A stretch of 64,000 bases of DNA from Daucus carota subsp. sativus (lineage: Eukaryota > Streptophyta > Magnoliopsida > Apiales > Apiaceae), in assembly GCF_001625215.2 (NCBI RefSeq), contig NC_030381.2, positions 18,005,131 through 18,069,130 on the forward strand. The letters are read 5' to 3'. Below, piece after piece: positions 34,374-47,048 of this stretch (its first letter is position 1; every line of letters begins with the position of its first letter). Below the pieces are notes generated by a model that saw only the letters and a program-made list of their open reading frames with translations, did no database searches and had not been told where the DNA came from. A program made the translations under genes and the position numbers.

Positions 34374-36285
34374 TGATGTGCTAGAAATAATACATTTAAA
34401 TCGCAAGCGCACCATCACCGTTTTAATATTTATGATTCGATCCACAGAGATTAAAATTATTTTTCGCTAACCTTTAAATTTAACCTAGGCGAATTAGAAC
34501 AATTAATTTTGAAAAGGGGTTTGTTTTAAAAACAAAATTTTATGATTAAAAATCTATCTAATTAATCTTAACAATTAACAATTAATTAAACAAGACCACA
34601 ACTTAATCAGAACACAAGAATGGCTCGCTAGTTAAGTAAAAACCAAAAACTCAAATATCAAAACAAATTTAGCTAAAAACAACAATTCATAAACCACAGA
34701 ACTGAACAACTCATTTTGGCTCGATGACTTGGCAACAATAACAGTATTAAAATCGAACGCAATACTCATAAAACACCCCATGTTACTCCATACTAAACCC
34801 ACGACTCAATATAAAACAGCTGACTCAAATTTACGACTCAACAGGATTGATTAAAGAATAAAAAGACTCAGAACTCGGTGAAAACATTCAAAAACTCAAA
34901 ACTCCGTATAGCAAACCCAGTAAACTAAAAAACCAGCACATAAGAAGAAGACAACTACAGGCTACTGACTCAAAGCAAAAATCAGAGTGACTCGGCTTCT
35001 AATCTATGACTCGGAAAACCAACACCAGCCTCGACTCATACAAACTCAGCAGATCACTCGACAAAAACGCACAAACTCGAGCAACCATGGCTACGACTCG
35101 AAAACCAGAAAACTCCTAACAAAGAGACTCGACTAAACACAGAACCCAGCTTAAACAGACTCGGTGAAATAACAAGAAACTCGAAAATAGAGTCTTAAAG
35201 TCGAGCACTAAGCAACTCAAATGTGACTCGGTGGAATCAACAACAGCAGAAACAAAACTGTACTAACTAGCTACTGACTCAGACAGAGCTAACTAACACA
35301 AGACCCAGTATCATGATTCATTAACCAAAACGAGAGAACAAGGAAAAAGGTTGCTGGGGTTTTTAAACAAAAAGAAAACAGGTGAGAGGTTTCGAATGTG
35401 TTGAAAAGAAAACAAAGCTTGTGGTTTGTTTCAGTGAAAAGAAAGCAGAGCAGTGGTATGTTTTTTTTTAAAACGAAAACAGGGGAAGGGGTGTTCATTT
35501 GTTTATTTGTCAAACGAAGCAGCAGATTAATAAACTGGTGTTTGTGTTCACCTTTTTGCTAAAACAAAGGATAAAAATCTAGTAAATCATGAACCCAAAA
35601 CAAAGAGAGCTGTTAAGGAAAATTCAACTGCCGAATTATATTACTATAACTCTTGGAATCTGAAATTTAAAATCCCAACACAAATTAATTTTGTGCTAGG
35701 ATTTAGTTGACTATTTCAAGAGATCACAAATCTATAATAATCACAAGCTCAATGATTCTTTATTTCCCAAAAGCTTAAAAGCATGTGGTGGTACTTACAA
35801 GAGTCATTCAACTTGGAGAACATAAATTAAAAAGATAATACAAGATTAAGCTAAAAGAGATTTGTATAGAAATTAAAAAGTGTATACAAGCTTGGAAAGG
35901 AAATTGGGGCTAGCAAAATGTAAATCTATCTAAGATACTAACTATAGAAATGACTAGGTAGAAAAGGTGGGTAGGTAGCTAGGTAGGTCATTACAAGTAA
36001 AGAGAAGGGGGTATTTATAACTAAAGAATTAGGGTTAAGGGGTAGGGTGGCTAAATCTTGACCATCCATGTGCCTTGTGTGTTGGGTAGATCATAGCCCT
36101 CCATGTGCCCCCTTACTTGCCAACTCTTTTTTTTCTTCTTTTCTTTTCTTTTTCTTCCCCTTTTTTGCACTTTCTCTTCTTTCTTTATTTATCTACAATT
36201 TCCTGAAATAAGATAAATAAGCGATTAATACTACGAAAATAAACAAAAGATAAGCACTTAAATATGCAAAAATATGGACTAATCA
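34374..36285 (-). repeat. Athila 3' LTR
   Basis: 1912 bp from TGATGTGCTAG to ATGGACTAATCA, bounded by TSD TTTAC outside and by the PPT inside. It contains pyrimidine-rich tracts at 36125-36185. Confidence 0.85.
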
Positions 36286-36300
36286 AACTTCCTCATACCT
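36286..36300 (-). promoter_or_regulatory. Athila polypurine tract
   Basis: AGGTATGAGGAAGTT on the minus strand directly precedes the LTR start TGATTAGTCC. A second copy, AGGTATGGGGAAGTT, is at 41628-41642 in the duplicated block. Confidence 0.75.
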
Positions 36301-37577
36301 ATCTTTTGCTCGTCCTCGAGCAAAAATCAAAAGAAAAGAAATAAACTAAGAAAACTAGATGCGATTCCTAGGCTCCTTTTCGTAGGCGTGACGGGTGATT
36401 TTAGGTTCACCAACCCGTTAAACTCATAGACGATCTCTACAAGAGGAGTTTTGTCTCCTAAGGGTTTACAGAAGATATACCCATAAAATCTTCGAGACAT
36501 TCTAGCAAGCGTCTACTCGACTCTACTTTAATTTCGCCGGTGTTAACAAAAAAGCGTTTTTAAGGAAAATATGACTCAAAGACTCTTTTACTAATAATCA
36601 AGATACAGTTGTCTCTAATCTACTTGAATCGACACAAAAATTTACTCGAAATCCAAGGAGTGTAAGTAATTTAAGGCCTTTGATGGATCCTAATTGTCCA
36701 AGAACACTTTCTCTTTTTCAACCAATTTTGAACTGACCCAATCTCTATCGAAACAGATATCTAGCCAAACTTCACAAACTCTTATTCTTTTTTTTTCTTT
36801 TTTTTCTTTTTTTTTGCATTGACTTTATTTTGTCCGTTTTCTTAGGCAAACAATGTTCCCATGTAGCGAGCTTTAGGTCAGTGACTCCCAAACCAAACGG
36901 TCTTAGGGCACTAGGTTTTGAAATCCCCCGACGGACTTAATAACTCGAGTAACAAAGGCCACAAAACGAGACTAGCCAATCTACTTTTGCCCATTTATCT
37001 AAAGATTTTATCTATAAAGAACAGTGGGTATTGAAGTAGCTTATTCCTTTTTCCTTTTTTTTCCTTTTTTTTTCCTTTTTTTTTGCTATTTTTTATTCGC
37101 AAAGGTTCGATTCGACATTGTTTCAACATGTGGGTTCTCTCTCAAGTATCGAATAATATCACTAGACAATCTCTCCATCAAAGGTCTTGTGCAAAGTGTG
37201 TGCCATCTTGGAATTTAGAGTACAAATCGGTCGATACAATTTTCATAAAGACAACCTTACTCGACTACGTTCAAATCATCTAAAAGACACTACATATATA
37301 TATTTTTTGAAAACATGCTAAACACCAACTACTCCTAAAGTTCGAGTGAGGGAAAGACAACTTAGCTAAAAGTATCTCTATTTTTGGATTTTCTAATTTT
37401 TCATTTTTTAGGGTTTTTTCATTTTTTAAGAATTACACTAAAGCCCTCCCCGTACCTAAATCATGCATTGTCCTCAATGTATGCAAAAAAGAGAATTAAA
37501 ATGAGTGAGTAAGGAGGAAAAATACTTCAATAGGAGATGAAGGGGATTTTTATTAACTACTGAAACAACTTACATGA
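36301..37577. other. Athila 3' non-coding spacer
   Basis: About 1.3 kb between the integrase stop and the PPT, with poly-T/C tracts at 36785-36825 and 37045-37085 and a GCTCGTCCTCGAGC palindrome at about 36309-36322. Positions up to 37258 are duplicated at 41628-42580. Confidence 0.7.
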
Positions 37578-40500
37578 TCAAGGGTCGATGAGGTGGATGA
37601 CCTCTTCCTCCGAATCAACAGGCAATTCTAAAAATGGTTTAAGGCGTTGACCATTAACTTTAAAAACATTACTATTTTTAGGATCCTGAATTTCAATAGC
37701 ACCATGAGGAAACACAACTTGAACAATGTAAGGACCATCCCATCTAGAACGCAACTTACCGGGAAACAAATGAAGCCTAGAATTGTAGAGAAGAACTTTT
37801 TGACCGGGAGAAAAGGATTTTCTCAAAATAGTTTTATCATGGAAGGCCTTAGTTCTCTCTTTGTAAATTTTAGCATTTTCGTAGGCATCATTCCTAAGCT
37901 CTTCTAGCTCGGTCAATTGTAACTTCCGATGACTACCGGCGGTGGGTAAGTCGAAGTTCAATTCTCTAATGGCCCACATGGCCCTATGCTCTAACTCAAC
38001 CGGCAAATGGCAAGCTTTACCAAACACGAGTCTATAGGGAGACATTCCTAAGACGGTCTTAAAGGCGGTCCGATAGGCCCATAAGGCATCTATCAACTTG
38101 GTTGACCAATCCTTCCTATTTGAGTTGACCGTCTTCACTAAGATTTGCTTAATTTGCCGGTTTGAAACCTCTACTTGGCCACTAGTTTGAGGATGATAAG
38201 GGGTAGCAAGTCTATGAGTGATGGAGTACTTCTTAAGAAGAGACTCGAATTGACGATTCTTAAAATGCGTCCCTTGGTCACTAATGATAGCCCCAGGTGT
38301 TCCAAATCGAGAAAAGATATTCTCCTTAAGGAATCGAAGGATGATTTTGTTGTCATTAGACCGGGTCGGGATGGCTTCTACCCATTTGGAAACGTAATCA
38401 ACCGCGAGAAGGATGTAGAGGTGGCCAACGAACTAGGGAATGGGCCCATGAAATCTATGCCCCACACATCAAAGAGCTCTATAACAAGGATTGGGCTCAT
38501 AGGCATCATGTTCCTCCTAGTGATTCTTCCTAGATGTTGGCACCTACTACACGCGGAACAATACTCGGCGGCATCCTTAAACAAAGTAGGCCAATAAAAA
38601 CCGCATTGGAGGATTTTAGCGGCGGTCTTTTTCGCACTAAAATGACCTCCACATGCTTGATCGTGACAAAACGAGAGGATACTATGAAACTCACTATTTG
38701 GGACACACCTCCTAATGATTTGGTCGGGACAATGTTTAAAGAGATACGGGTCGTCCCAAAAAAAATGTTTCACTTGAGAAAAGAACTTGGATTTATCATT
38801 CTTGGACCATGTCGAAGGAATGTCACCGGTTGCTAGGTAATTGACAATGTCGACGAACCAAGGGAGAGTGGAAATCGAGAGAAGGTGTTTGTCGGGAAAG
38901 GACTCGCTTAAGGGCAAGTCATTAGTGGATTCAACCACTAATCGAGAGAGATGATCGGCGACGACATTCTCACAACCATTCTTATCCCGAATCTCTAAGT
39001 CAGACTCTTGGAGCAACAAAACCCATCTAATTAAGCGGGCTTTTGAGTCTTTTTTCGAGAAAAGGTATTTAAGAGCGGCATGGTCGGTGTAAACAATGAT
39101 TTTGGACCCGATAAGATAAGAGCGAAACTTTTCTAGGGCAAAGACTATGGCTAGAAGTTCCTTCTTGGTGGTAGAGTAATTGAGTTGAACATCATTTAAG
39201 GTCTTACTAGCGTAGTAAATGACATGAGGCCTCTTATCTATTCGTTGTCCTAAAACTGCTCCTATGGCATAGTCGGATGCGTCACACATAAGCTCAAAAG
39301 GTTGACTCCAATCGGGAGACTTCATGATCGGGGCCGAAGTCAATTCTCTCTTAAGGTCTTCGAAGGAATGAACACACTCGCTTGTGAACTCGAATTTGAC
39401 ATCCTTAGCTAGAAGGTTGGTCAAAGGTCGGGCCTTTTTGCTAAAATCCTGAATGAATCTACGATAAAATCCCGCATGTCCAAGGAAAGAACGAATTTCC
39501 TTTACGGACTTGGGAGGTGGGAGATTAGCTATTAGGTCAACCTTAGCCTTGTCTACTTCGATCCCTTTTTCAGAAATTTTGTGTCCTAAAACGATTCCCT
39601 CCTTAACCATGAAATGACATTTCTCCCAATTTAACACTAAATCCGTTTCCTCACATCTTTTCAAAACTAAGTCTAGATTGTTAAGGCATTGGTGAAAAGA
39701 TGGTCCAAAGATGGAAAAGTCATCTATGAAGACTTCTAGAAAGTCACCTATCATTTCCGAGAAAATGCTATTCATGCACCTTTGGAACGTGGATGGGCCC
39801 GTGGTTAGGCCGAAAGCTAAGCGTCTATAAGCGAAGGTTCCAAAAGGGCAAGTGAAGGTGGTCTTTTCTTGGTCTTCCGGTGCAATCGGGATTTGAAAAT
39901 ATCCTGAGTAACCATCTAAAAAGCAATAGAAAGCATGACCCGCTAACCGTTCTAGCGTTTGATCGATAAAAGGCAAAGGAAAATGATCTTTCCTAGTGAC
40001 GGCATTGAGCTTCCTAAAATCTATGCACATTCTCCAACCGGATTGGACACGTGTTGGAACTTGCTCATTGTTCTCATTCGTCACTAAAGTGATGCCCGAC
40101 TTCTTAGGCACTACATGGATGGGACTCACCCACTTACTATCAGAAATGGGATAAATGATCCCATTATCTAAGCATTTAAAAATCTCTTTCTTAACTACCT
40201 CCATCATGGGAAGATTTAACCTCCTTTGAGGTTCTCTCACGGGCTTTGCATCTTCTACCAAATGAATCCTATGTTGGACAATCGCCGGGCTAATTCCTTT
40301 AATGTCCGAAATACTCCACCCTATCGCTCCCTTATGCTTTCTAAGGATTCCTAAAAGTTCTTCCTCTTGTGATGTAGTTAAATTAGAGGCAATGATAACG
40401 GGGTATGATTCATTAGGGCCTAGAAAAGCATACTTAAGAGTGTCAGGAAGAGGCTTGAGTTCTAACTCCGGTGGTTGTGACTCAACGGTCTTATTTGGTA

Positions 40501-41035
40501 AAGGCAACTTCTCGGGTTCAACATCACGCTCTTGACTCGTTGTCGGAATGGTGGATTCTAACATTTGGTTGACCTCATGTGTGTAGTCGGAAACATCTCA
40601 ATCCTCTCCAAAATGTTTTAAGCAAAATTCAAGGGCATCTTTAGGATTCATGAGATCTTGATCAACTATTTCATCAATTAGATTAACGTCCAAAGGTTGA
40701 TCATAGATATCATCGGATTGTTTCCCCACATGAAAAATGTTGAGGTCGATTGTCATGTTACCAAATGTTAGCTTCATTAAGCTGTTCCTACAATTAATCA
40801 ACGCGTTGGATGTAGCTAAAAATGGTCGTCCTAGGATGATGGGAATTTGATTCTTTGGGTTCTTAACCGGCTCGGTCTCTAGGACGACAAAATCTACGGG
40901 AAAAACAAAGTCACCTACTTTAATTAGCACGTCTTCGATCATTCCCTTAGGAATTTTCACGGATCAATCGGCTAATTGAAGTGTGACATTGGTTTGGCGG
41001 AGCTCCCCTAAACCTAAAGCTTGGTAGACAGAATA
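37578..41035 (-). pseudogene. Athila pol: truncated protease, RT, RNase H, integrase
   Basis: Minus strand. The retropepsin part reads YQALGLGELRQTNVTLQLAD, then a TGA, VKIPKGMIEDVLIKV and IILGRPFLATS; its catalytic DxGA region is missing because the junction at 41036 falls just after it. A TGA near 40595 interrupts the frame. RT contains [11 protein letters not shown] and VFIDDFSIF. RNase H has [15 protein letters not shown] and ADHLSRL. The integrase HHCC finger is HDQACGGHF...CSACSRC; the core starts [12 protein letters not shown], where a one-base frameshift at about 38428 occurs, and continues with [21 protein letters not shown] and a C-terminal domain ending at 37578. Both TGA stops fit C-to-T or G-to-A changes. 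Confidence 0.92.
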
Positions 41036-42580
41036 TGCTAGGATTTAGTTGACTATTTCAAGAGATCACAAATCTATACTAATCACAAGCTCAATGATTC
41101 TTTATTTCCCAAAAGCTTAAAAGCATGTGGTGGTACTTACAAGAGTCATTCAACTTGGAGAACATAAATTAAAAAGATAATACAAGATTAAGCTAAAAGA
41201 GATTTGCATAGAAATTAAAAAGTGTATACAAGCTTGGAAAGGAAATTGGGGCTAGCAAAATGTAAATCTATCTAAGATACTAACTATAGAAATGACTAGG
41301 TAGAAAAGGTGGGTAGGTAGCTAGGTAGGTCATTACAAGTAAAGAGAAGGGGGTATTTATAACTAAAGAATTAGGGTTTAGGGGTAGGGTGGCTAAATCT
41401 TGACCATCCATGTGCCTTGTGTGTTGGGTAGATCATAGACCTCCATGTGTCCCCTTACTTGCCAACTCTTTTTTTTCTTCTTTTCTTTTCTTTTTCTTCC
41501 CCTTTTTTGCACTTTCTCTTCTTTCTTTATTTATCTACAATTTCCTGAAATAAGATAAATAAGCGATTAATACTACGAAAATAAACAAAAGATAAGCACT
41601 TAAATATGCAAAAATATGGACTAATCAAACTTCCCCATACCTATCTTTTGCTCGTCCTCGAGTAAAAATCAAAAGAAAAGAAATAAACTAAGAAAACTAA
41701 ATGCGATTCCTAGGCTCCTTTTCGTAGGCGTGACGGGTGATTTTAGGTTCACCAACCCGTTAAACTCGTAGACGATCTCTACAAGAGGAGTTTTGTCTCC
41801 TAAGGGTTTACAGAAGATATACCCATAAAATCTTCGAGACATTCTAGCAAGCGTCTACTCGACTCTACTCTAATTTCGCCGGTGTTAACAAAAAGCGTTT
41901 TTAAGGAAAATACGACTCAAAGACTCTTTTACTAATAATCAAGATACAGTTGTCTCTAATCTACTTGAATCGACACAAAAATTTACTCGAAATCCAAGGA
42001 GTGTAAGTAATTTAAGGCCTTTGATGGATCCTAATTGTCTAAGAACACTTTATTTTTTTCAACCAATTTTGAACTGACCCAATCTCTATCGAAACAAATA
42101 TTTAGCCAAACTTCACAAACTCTTATTCTTTTTTTTTTCTTTTTTTTCTTTTTTTTTTGCATTGACTTTATTTTGTCCGTTTTCTTAGGCAAACAATGTT
42201 ACCCATGTTGCGAGCTTTAGGTTAGTGACTCCCAAACCAAACGGTCTTAGGGCACTAGGTTTTGAAATCCCCCGACGGACTTAATAACTCGAGTAACAAA
42301 GGCCACAAAACGAGACTAGCCAATCTACTTTTGCCCATTCATCTAAAGATTTTATCTATAAAGAACAATGGGTATTGAAGTAGCTTATTCCTTTTTCCTT
42401 TTTTTTGCTATTTTTTATTCGCAAAGGTTCGATTCGACATTGTTTCAACATGTGGGTTCTCTCTCAGGTATCGAATAATATCACTAGGAAATCTCTCCAT
42501 CAAAGGTCTTGTGCAAAGTGTGTGCCATCTTGGAATTTAGAGTACAAATCGGTCGATACAAGTTTCATAAAGACAACCTT
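41036..42580 (-). repeat. Misplaced second copy of Athila LTR part, PPT and spacer
   Basis: Matches 35694-37258 with few substitutions and some poly-T length changes. 41036-41627 is the inner 592 bp of the LTR, 41628-41642 a PPT, and the rest spacer. It abuts the truncated protease on one side and an LTR end fragment on the other. At the latter junction both parents share CCTT (42577-42580). Confidence 0.92.
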
Positions 42581-42787
42581 GTGTGTTGGGTAGATCATAG
42601 CCCTCCATGTGCCCCCTTACTTGCCAACTCTTTTTTTCTTCTTTTCTTTTCTTTTTCTTCCCCTTTTTTGCACTTTCTCTTCTTTCTTTATTTATCTACA
42701 ATTTCCTCAAATAAGATAAATAAGCGATTAATACTACGAAAATAAACAAAAGATAAGCACTAAATATGGAAAAATATGGACTAATCA
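42577..42787 (-). repeat. Athila 5' LTR end fragment
   Basis: About 211 bp matching 36073-36285 of the 3' LTR, ending GGACTAATCA and followed by TSD TTTAC. All that is left of the 5' LTR in its proper place. Confidence 0.9.
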
Positions 42788-42809
42788 TTTACCGGGTTGT
42801 TTACTGTGG

Positions 42810-43900
42810 CTAGCAAAAGAAGTATATGAGCATGTCGCATTATGAGTTGATTGATCTACCTATTGTCTTCTTTTTTAGGACTTTTTTGTATCAGAAAATT
42901 CATGTAGGAGGTTTTTTATTTTAATTATGTAGACTAGCAAAGGATGTCTATGAGCATGTTGCATAATGAGTTGATGGCAATGCCTATCTTCATCTTTTTT
43001 GAGCACAAGATGGACTGGTTTTGCATTGGCAAAATTGGTCACGTAGGAGTTTTCATTTTAGTTGTGTACACTAGCAAAGGATGTCTTTGAGCATGTCACA
43101 TGACGAGTTGATGGTAGTGCCTATTTTCCTCTGTTTTGAGTACATGATGCCCTGGTTTTGCATTGGCAAATTGTCATGTGAGAGTTTTTTCATTTTGGTT
43201 GTGTAGACTAGCAAAGGATGTCTCTGAGCATGTCACATAATGAGTTGATGGCAGTGCCTATTTTTCTCTGTTTTGAGCACATGACACACTGGTTTTGCAT
43301 TAATAAATTGGTCATCTAGGAGTTTTTTTTCGTTTTAGTTGTGTAGACTAGCAAAGGATGTCTCTGAGCATGTCGCATAATGAGTTGATGGTAGTGCCTA
43401 TTTTTCTCTGTTTTGAGCACATGATGCACTTGTTTTGCATTGGCGAATTGGTCATCTAGGAGTTTTTCCATTTTAGTTGTGTAGACTAGCAAAGCATGTG
43501 TCTGATGATGTCGCATATTGAGTTGATGGCAGGTCCTTTTTTCCTCCGTTTTCAACACTTGATGCACTTGTTTTACATCAAAAAATTGGTCATCTAGGAG
43601 TTTTTTCATTTTACTTCTATAGACTAGCAAAGCATGTGTCTCATCATGTTGTATAATGAGTTGATCGCACTTCCTTTTTTCCTCTATTTTCAGCACATAA
43701 TGCACTTGTTTTGCATCGAAAAATTGGTCATGTACGAGTTTTTTCATTTTAATTCTGTACACTGGTAAATTATTTGTCTCAACATGTTGCTCAGTGAGTT
43801 GATGGCTCTACCTTTTTTCTTGTTTTTGAAACACATGATGTACTAGTTTTCCTGTCAAAAATTTGTCATTTAAACATCTTTTGATTTTTATTCTTTCGGC
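42810..43900. repeat. Eight tandem 137-bp repeats in the MULE 5' intron
   Basis: The landmark CTAG(C)AAAG recurs at 42810, 42934, 43071, 43208, 43348, 43486, 43624 and 43762 (as CTGGTAAA), spacings 124-140, mostly 137-138 bp. Each unit contains TGAGCATGTCGCATAATGAG and a TTTTGCATTGGC stretch. Related words just left of the Athila insertion (GAGCATGTTG at about 34360) suggest the Athila landed within the array or at its edge. The minus-strand ORF 43316-43762 is a by-product of the repeat. Confidence 0.92.
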
Positions 43901-43964
43901 AACTGATACTCTAGATTTTTGTATTACAAGACTAAATATTGGTTGCAAATTTTATCTTGTAGAT

Positions 43965-44696
43965 ATGGATAATATACCACTTATTGTGCATCATAGTGGT
44001 TATTGGGATGAGGACATGAACCACAAGAATTTCAAGATTTTTGGAGTTCTACTTCCAAACAATTGTAACTTCAATTACTTGGTGGGAACGATATGCAATG
44101 AGCTAAAGTTGCAGCCTCGGTTAACTTTTTTGATAAATGAGTACCAAGCAAAAGATGGATATCCACTTTTCACAATTGTTGATGATAACCATTTGTTGTT
44201 TTATATTGAGTTGAAGAAAAGAGAGCCAGATTTTAGCAAGTACCTTTTAAGCCTCACTTTTGAAGAATCATATATGCAAACCTCAAGTAATTCAAATCAG
44301 AGCGAAACAACAGTTGATAATGGTTGTGTTCAGGCTCAAATTACAAAAGGAGTATCATCAAATGTCACCATAAATCTACTGATGATTTAGATACATACAA
44401 TTTTGCAGATTTTATGGATTATGCAGATTTGGTTTCTTAACAAATGGTAAACATACCATCTAAAGAAACTGTTATAGAGGATATAGAAGAGGTTCACCAA
44501 AATGAAATTATAACAGACAAGCACAATAAAGAGTTGTCAGCAAAACAAATTTATAGAGACAAAGAAACATTGCAGATTACTCTTAGCCACATTAGGAAAG
44601 AATTGGGAAGACTATAGCATAAGTTCAATGTGCAAAATGCAAGCAAATTGGACATAATAAGCGTACTTGTAGAAATCAAATGAAAAATAAATAATG
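43965..44696 (+). pseudogene. mudrA-type MULE transposase, internally deleted
   Basis: Starts MDNIPLIVHHSGYWDED after an acceptor-like TATCTTGTAG, with the N-terminal domain typical of plant MULE transposases (GVLLPNNCNFNYLVGTI, YPLFTIVDDNHLLFYIEL). The frame ends at 44390, and further pieces follow with stops. At 44640 another frame gives VQCAKCKQIGHNKRTCRNQ, the CCHC knuckle that normally closes the protein. The catalytic MULE domain and SWIM finger between them are missing, so about 400-500 residues have been deleted. The element could move only with help from a relative. Confidence 0.75.
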
Positions 44697-45232
44697 CATT
44701 TGTACATTTGATATTTTAGATGGTATGATAATTCATATGTAAAGCAAGTACAATCTCAACTCTTCATTTAGGTTACCATACAAATATATTTCAATCCTAC
44801 AGCAACCCCATATGCAACTACATTAAGGGGGTGTTTGGTTGGGGGTTCACGGGCCTGGTAAATAGGAATGGGAAGTCTATTCCATAATAGAGTGTTTGGT
44901 TTAGATTTTTGACAAACGGGAATGGGAACCCGCATACTTGCAGCCGGTTAACACAAACCGTACCGGTACCCTGGGTTACTGAAAATTCATACCTCTTCTC
45001 ACCCACTCGAGGTCTCTTATATCCTACCTTTTACTTTATCATTGTCGATCTCTCCCCCTCTCTCTCTGACTCTCGCCCTTCGTCTCTTTCGATATCACGT
45101 CTCTCTTTCTCTGTAAATCTCTCCCCCTCCATCTTTGTCGATTCGCTTCTCTCTCTCTCTGACTCTCTCCCAATCCCTCTCAGCCATAAGCAAGTCTCTT
45201 TTGAAGGTAACACTTTCTGCATAGCTCTCACA

Positions 45233-45235
<3 letters not shown>

Positions 45236-45282
<47 letters not shown>
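45236..45282. repeat. (TG)n microsatellite, about 23 units
   Basis: Perfect TG run of about 47 bp inside the Harbinger-like element. Confidence 0.95.
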
Positions 45283-45284
<2 letters not shown>

Positions 45285-46763
45285 TGTATGCATAAATTTG
45301 TGTATGTTAATTGTTTATGCTCATTGTACATGTGTGAATTTGTGGCTCTGGTGTGTGTTAATTGTTTGAGAGTACTTGTTTAAGAATCGGCTACAAGGTG
45401 TTCGATAAAATGTCCAAGAGCTTGATAACATATAATTTTTGTTGGCTAGATGAATTTTTTCTGATTAATTAGTTATTACTGTACCCCATAGCGACAATAT
45501 TTGATTGCTCTCAGCAATAATCAACGTTCGACCAAATGTAATGGTAAGAATTTCTAATTTGGCACTAATTGTAAAGTTAATAATTCATTAATTTATACTT
45601 TGGCGTTAGATGGTTCTTGTAATTTTTTTAAGAAGCATTAGAACTTGTGAATGTTAAGAATATTTTCTTTGTTTTTTCTCCTTTGATCTTTTCCCTGGTT
45701 TAGATGTGAGCCAGGAAGTATATTAGATGACTTATCTATCCGGTAAGAAGGGCCAGTGTGCCAGGTGTTGTAAGAAGCGTCTGAAGAGTCTGCTTGCACA
45801 TAAAACAAGTATACTGGGACAAGGTCTTGTAGAATTTGTGTTCCTCGTAAAGATATCGGTTTAAATCTTTGATGTCATTAATATACAGAAATGCCTTTCA
45901 ACTGTAAGGTGGAAGCGAAAGTACCATGCATGCCCATGATAACAAAGTGAGAGAACTAGATAGCACTAACTTCAGACCATAAAATATATATAAGCACCGT
46001 AAAAGGAGCTCCCATTCTACTTTTTAATATATATATAAGCAAAAAGAGAAAATGTCCTAAGTATATCCTAGAAATTTTAGAAATGCTAAAATCTTAGAAA
46101 TTTTTTATTCGGATGTAAAGTGTAAAATGGAATTTTGTAGAAAAGAAACGCAACTTTGTGGTATAAAATGGGGATGTATAAGGTGTCTGTCACAGTCCTC
46201 TTGTCTCTATGGAGCTTTTATGATTAGATGTGTAATTGGACTTGTAAGTAAATGGTTGAAGTTAAACTTTTCGTTCAAGAGTATCGTGATCAGAATGCAA
46301 TGTAGTTATGATTATAGCATTAGTTTTGAGGGTTAGTGGGAGAATGTAAAAGGAGCATGCTGTTATATTCATTTGGCAAATTTTTGTGTGTTATTGATAG
46401 TCTACCAACAAGGTCTGTGTGTAATGTGATACTATAACTATAGTGTATAGTTCACCCTCTGCAATTTCTGTTGTTTACACCCCTAGCACTTTTACCTTCA
46501 CTACATGAACTGTCAATGGTGTTGTTTGAATAACTTGACTTTCGTGGGATCCTTTATTTCCCTCTCTTATTTGCATAAATCTCTAGTTGTCGTGTTGGTG
46601 ATGTTTTATATTGAGTTTGTAATATGTTGTTTAAAACTATCCTTGTCTGCTTTGTTTTATTAAATACATGATAAATAGGCTTTGACAAGGTCGTGGCCCA
46701 TTTCTACGGTTTTATTATTGAAAACTCTTGCATCATGTGTGCTCAGGTACTTAAACATCTGCG

Positions 46764-47048
46764 GTGTTGTTTAAACCCCGTCAGTTTTATCATCTCATTT
46801 CATATTTTTACTCATCAACATCCCAACTTGTCTTGCTCAATTTAGATTACTACTCGGACTGTAGTAACACTACTGCTATTAGATGCGGCGATACGACATT
46901 CAAGAATCCTGATTACCCTTTCTGGGGGGAAAGTTTTCGACCTGCTTATTGTGGTCTTGATGGATTTGAACTCCATTGTGAAAATAATGATCTTGTTGTA
47001 AATAATGACCTCAACTTATTTTTGTTGGCTGTTTGTTCTAGCGAATAG
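46764..47048 (+). pseudogene. Fragment of a WAK/LRK10L-type receptor extracellular domain (GUB_WAK_bind-like)
   Basis: The frame contains YSDCSNTTAIRCGDTTFKNP, then DYPFWGESFRPAYCGLDGF and ELHCENNDLVV. The spacing of Cys residues around CG...YPFW...RP..CG...F.L.C is the galacturonan-binding GUB_WAK_bind signature of wall-associated kinase and LRK10-like receptor kinases. Only about 60 residues match; the signal peptide, second half of the ectodomain, membrane segment and kinase are absent. It ends at a TAG at 47048. The position inside a Harbinger-type element argues that it was captured from a host gene rather than being a gene itself. Confidence 0.7.

Larger units (their letters stand above)
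34374..42787 (-). mobile_element. Ty3/Gypsy Athila-type retrotransposon, internally rearranged
   Basis: Outer ends TGATGTGC (34374) and GGACTAATCA (42787) are flanked by the 5-bp duplication TTTAC (34369-34373 and 42788-42792). On the minus strand the expected order is 5' LTR, gag, protease, RT, RNase H, integrase, spacer, PPT, 3' LTR. Here protease to 3' LTR is present, but gag, PBS and most of the 5' LTR are replaced by a second copy of the 3' spacer, PPT and part of the LTR (41036-42580). It is inserted in the 5' intron of the MULE. Athila is called from the RT and spacer sequence. Confidence 0.9.

Noticed and set aside
36309..36322. GCTCGTCCTCGAGC palindrome as a regulatory site
   Set aside because: A characteristic Athila 3' spacer word near the PPT, also present in the duplicated block; no evidence for a separate function.
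43316..43762. Minus-strand ORF of 148 residues with internal repeats
   Set aside because: It is simply the translation of the 137/138-bp tandem repeat (138 is a multiple of 3). It has no start context or homologous domain.
46127..46336. 69-residue plus-strand ORF in the Harbinger-like element
   Set aside because: No recognisable domain and no splice link to the receptor fragment downstream.
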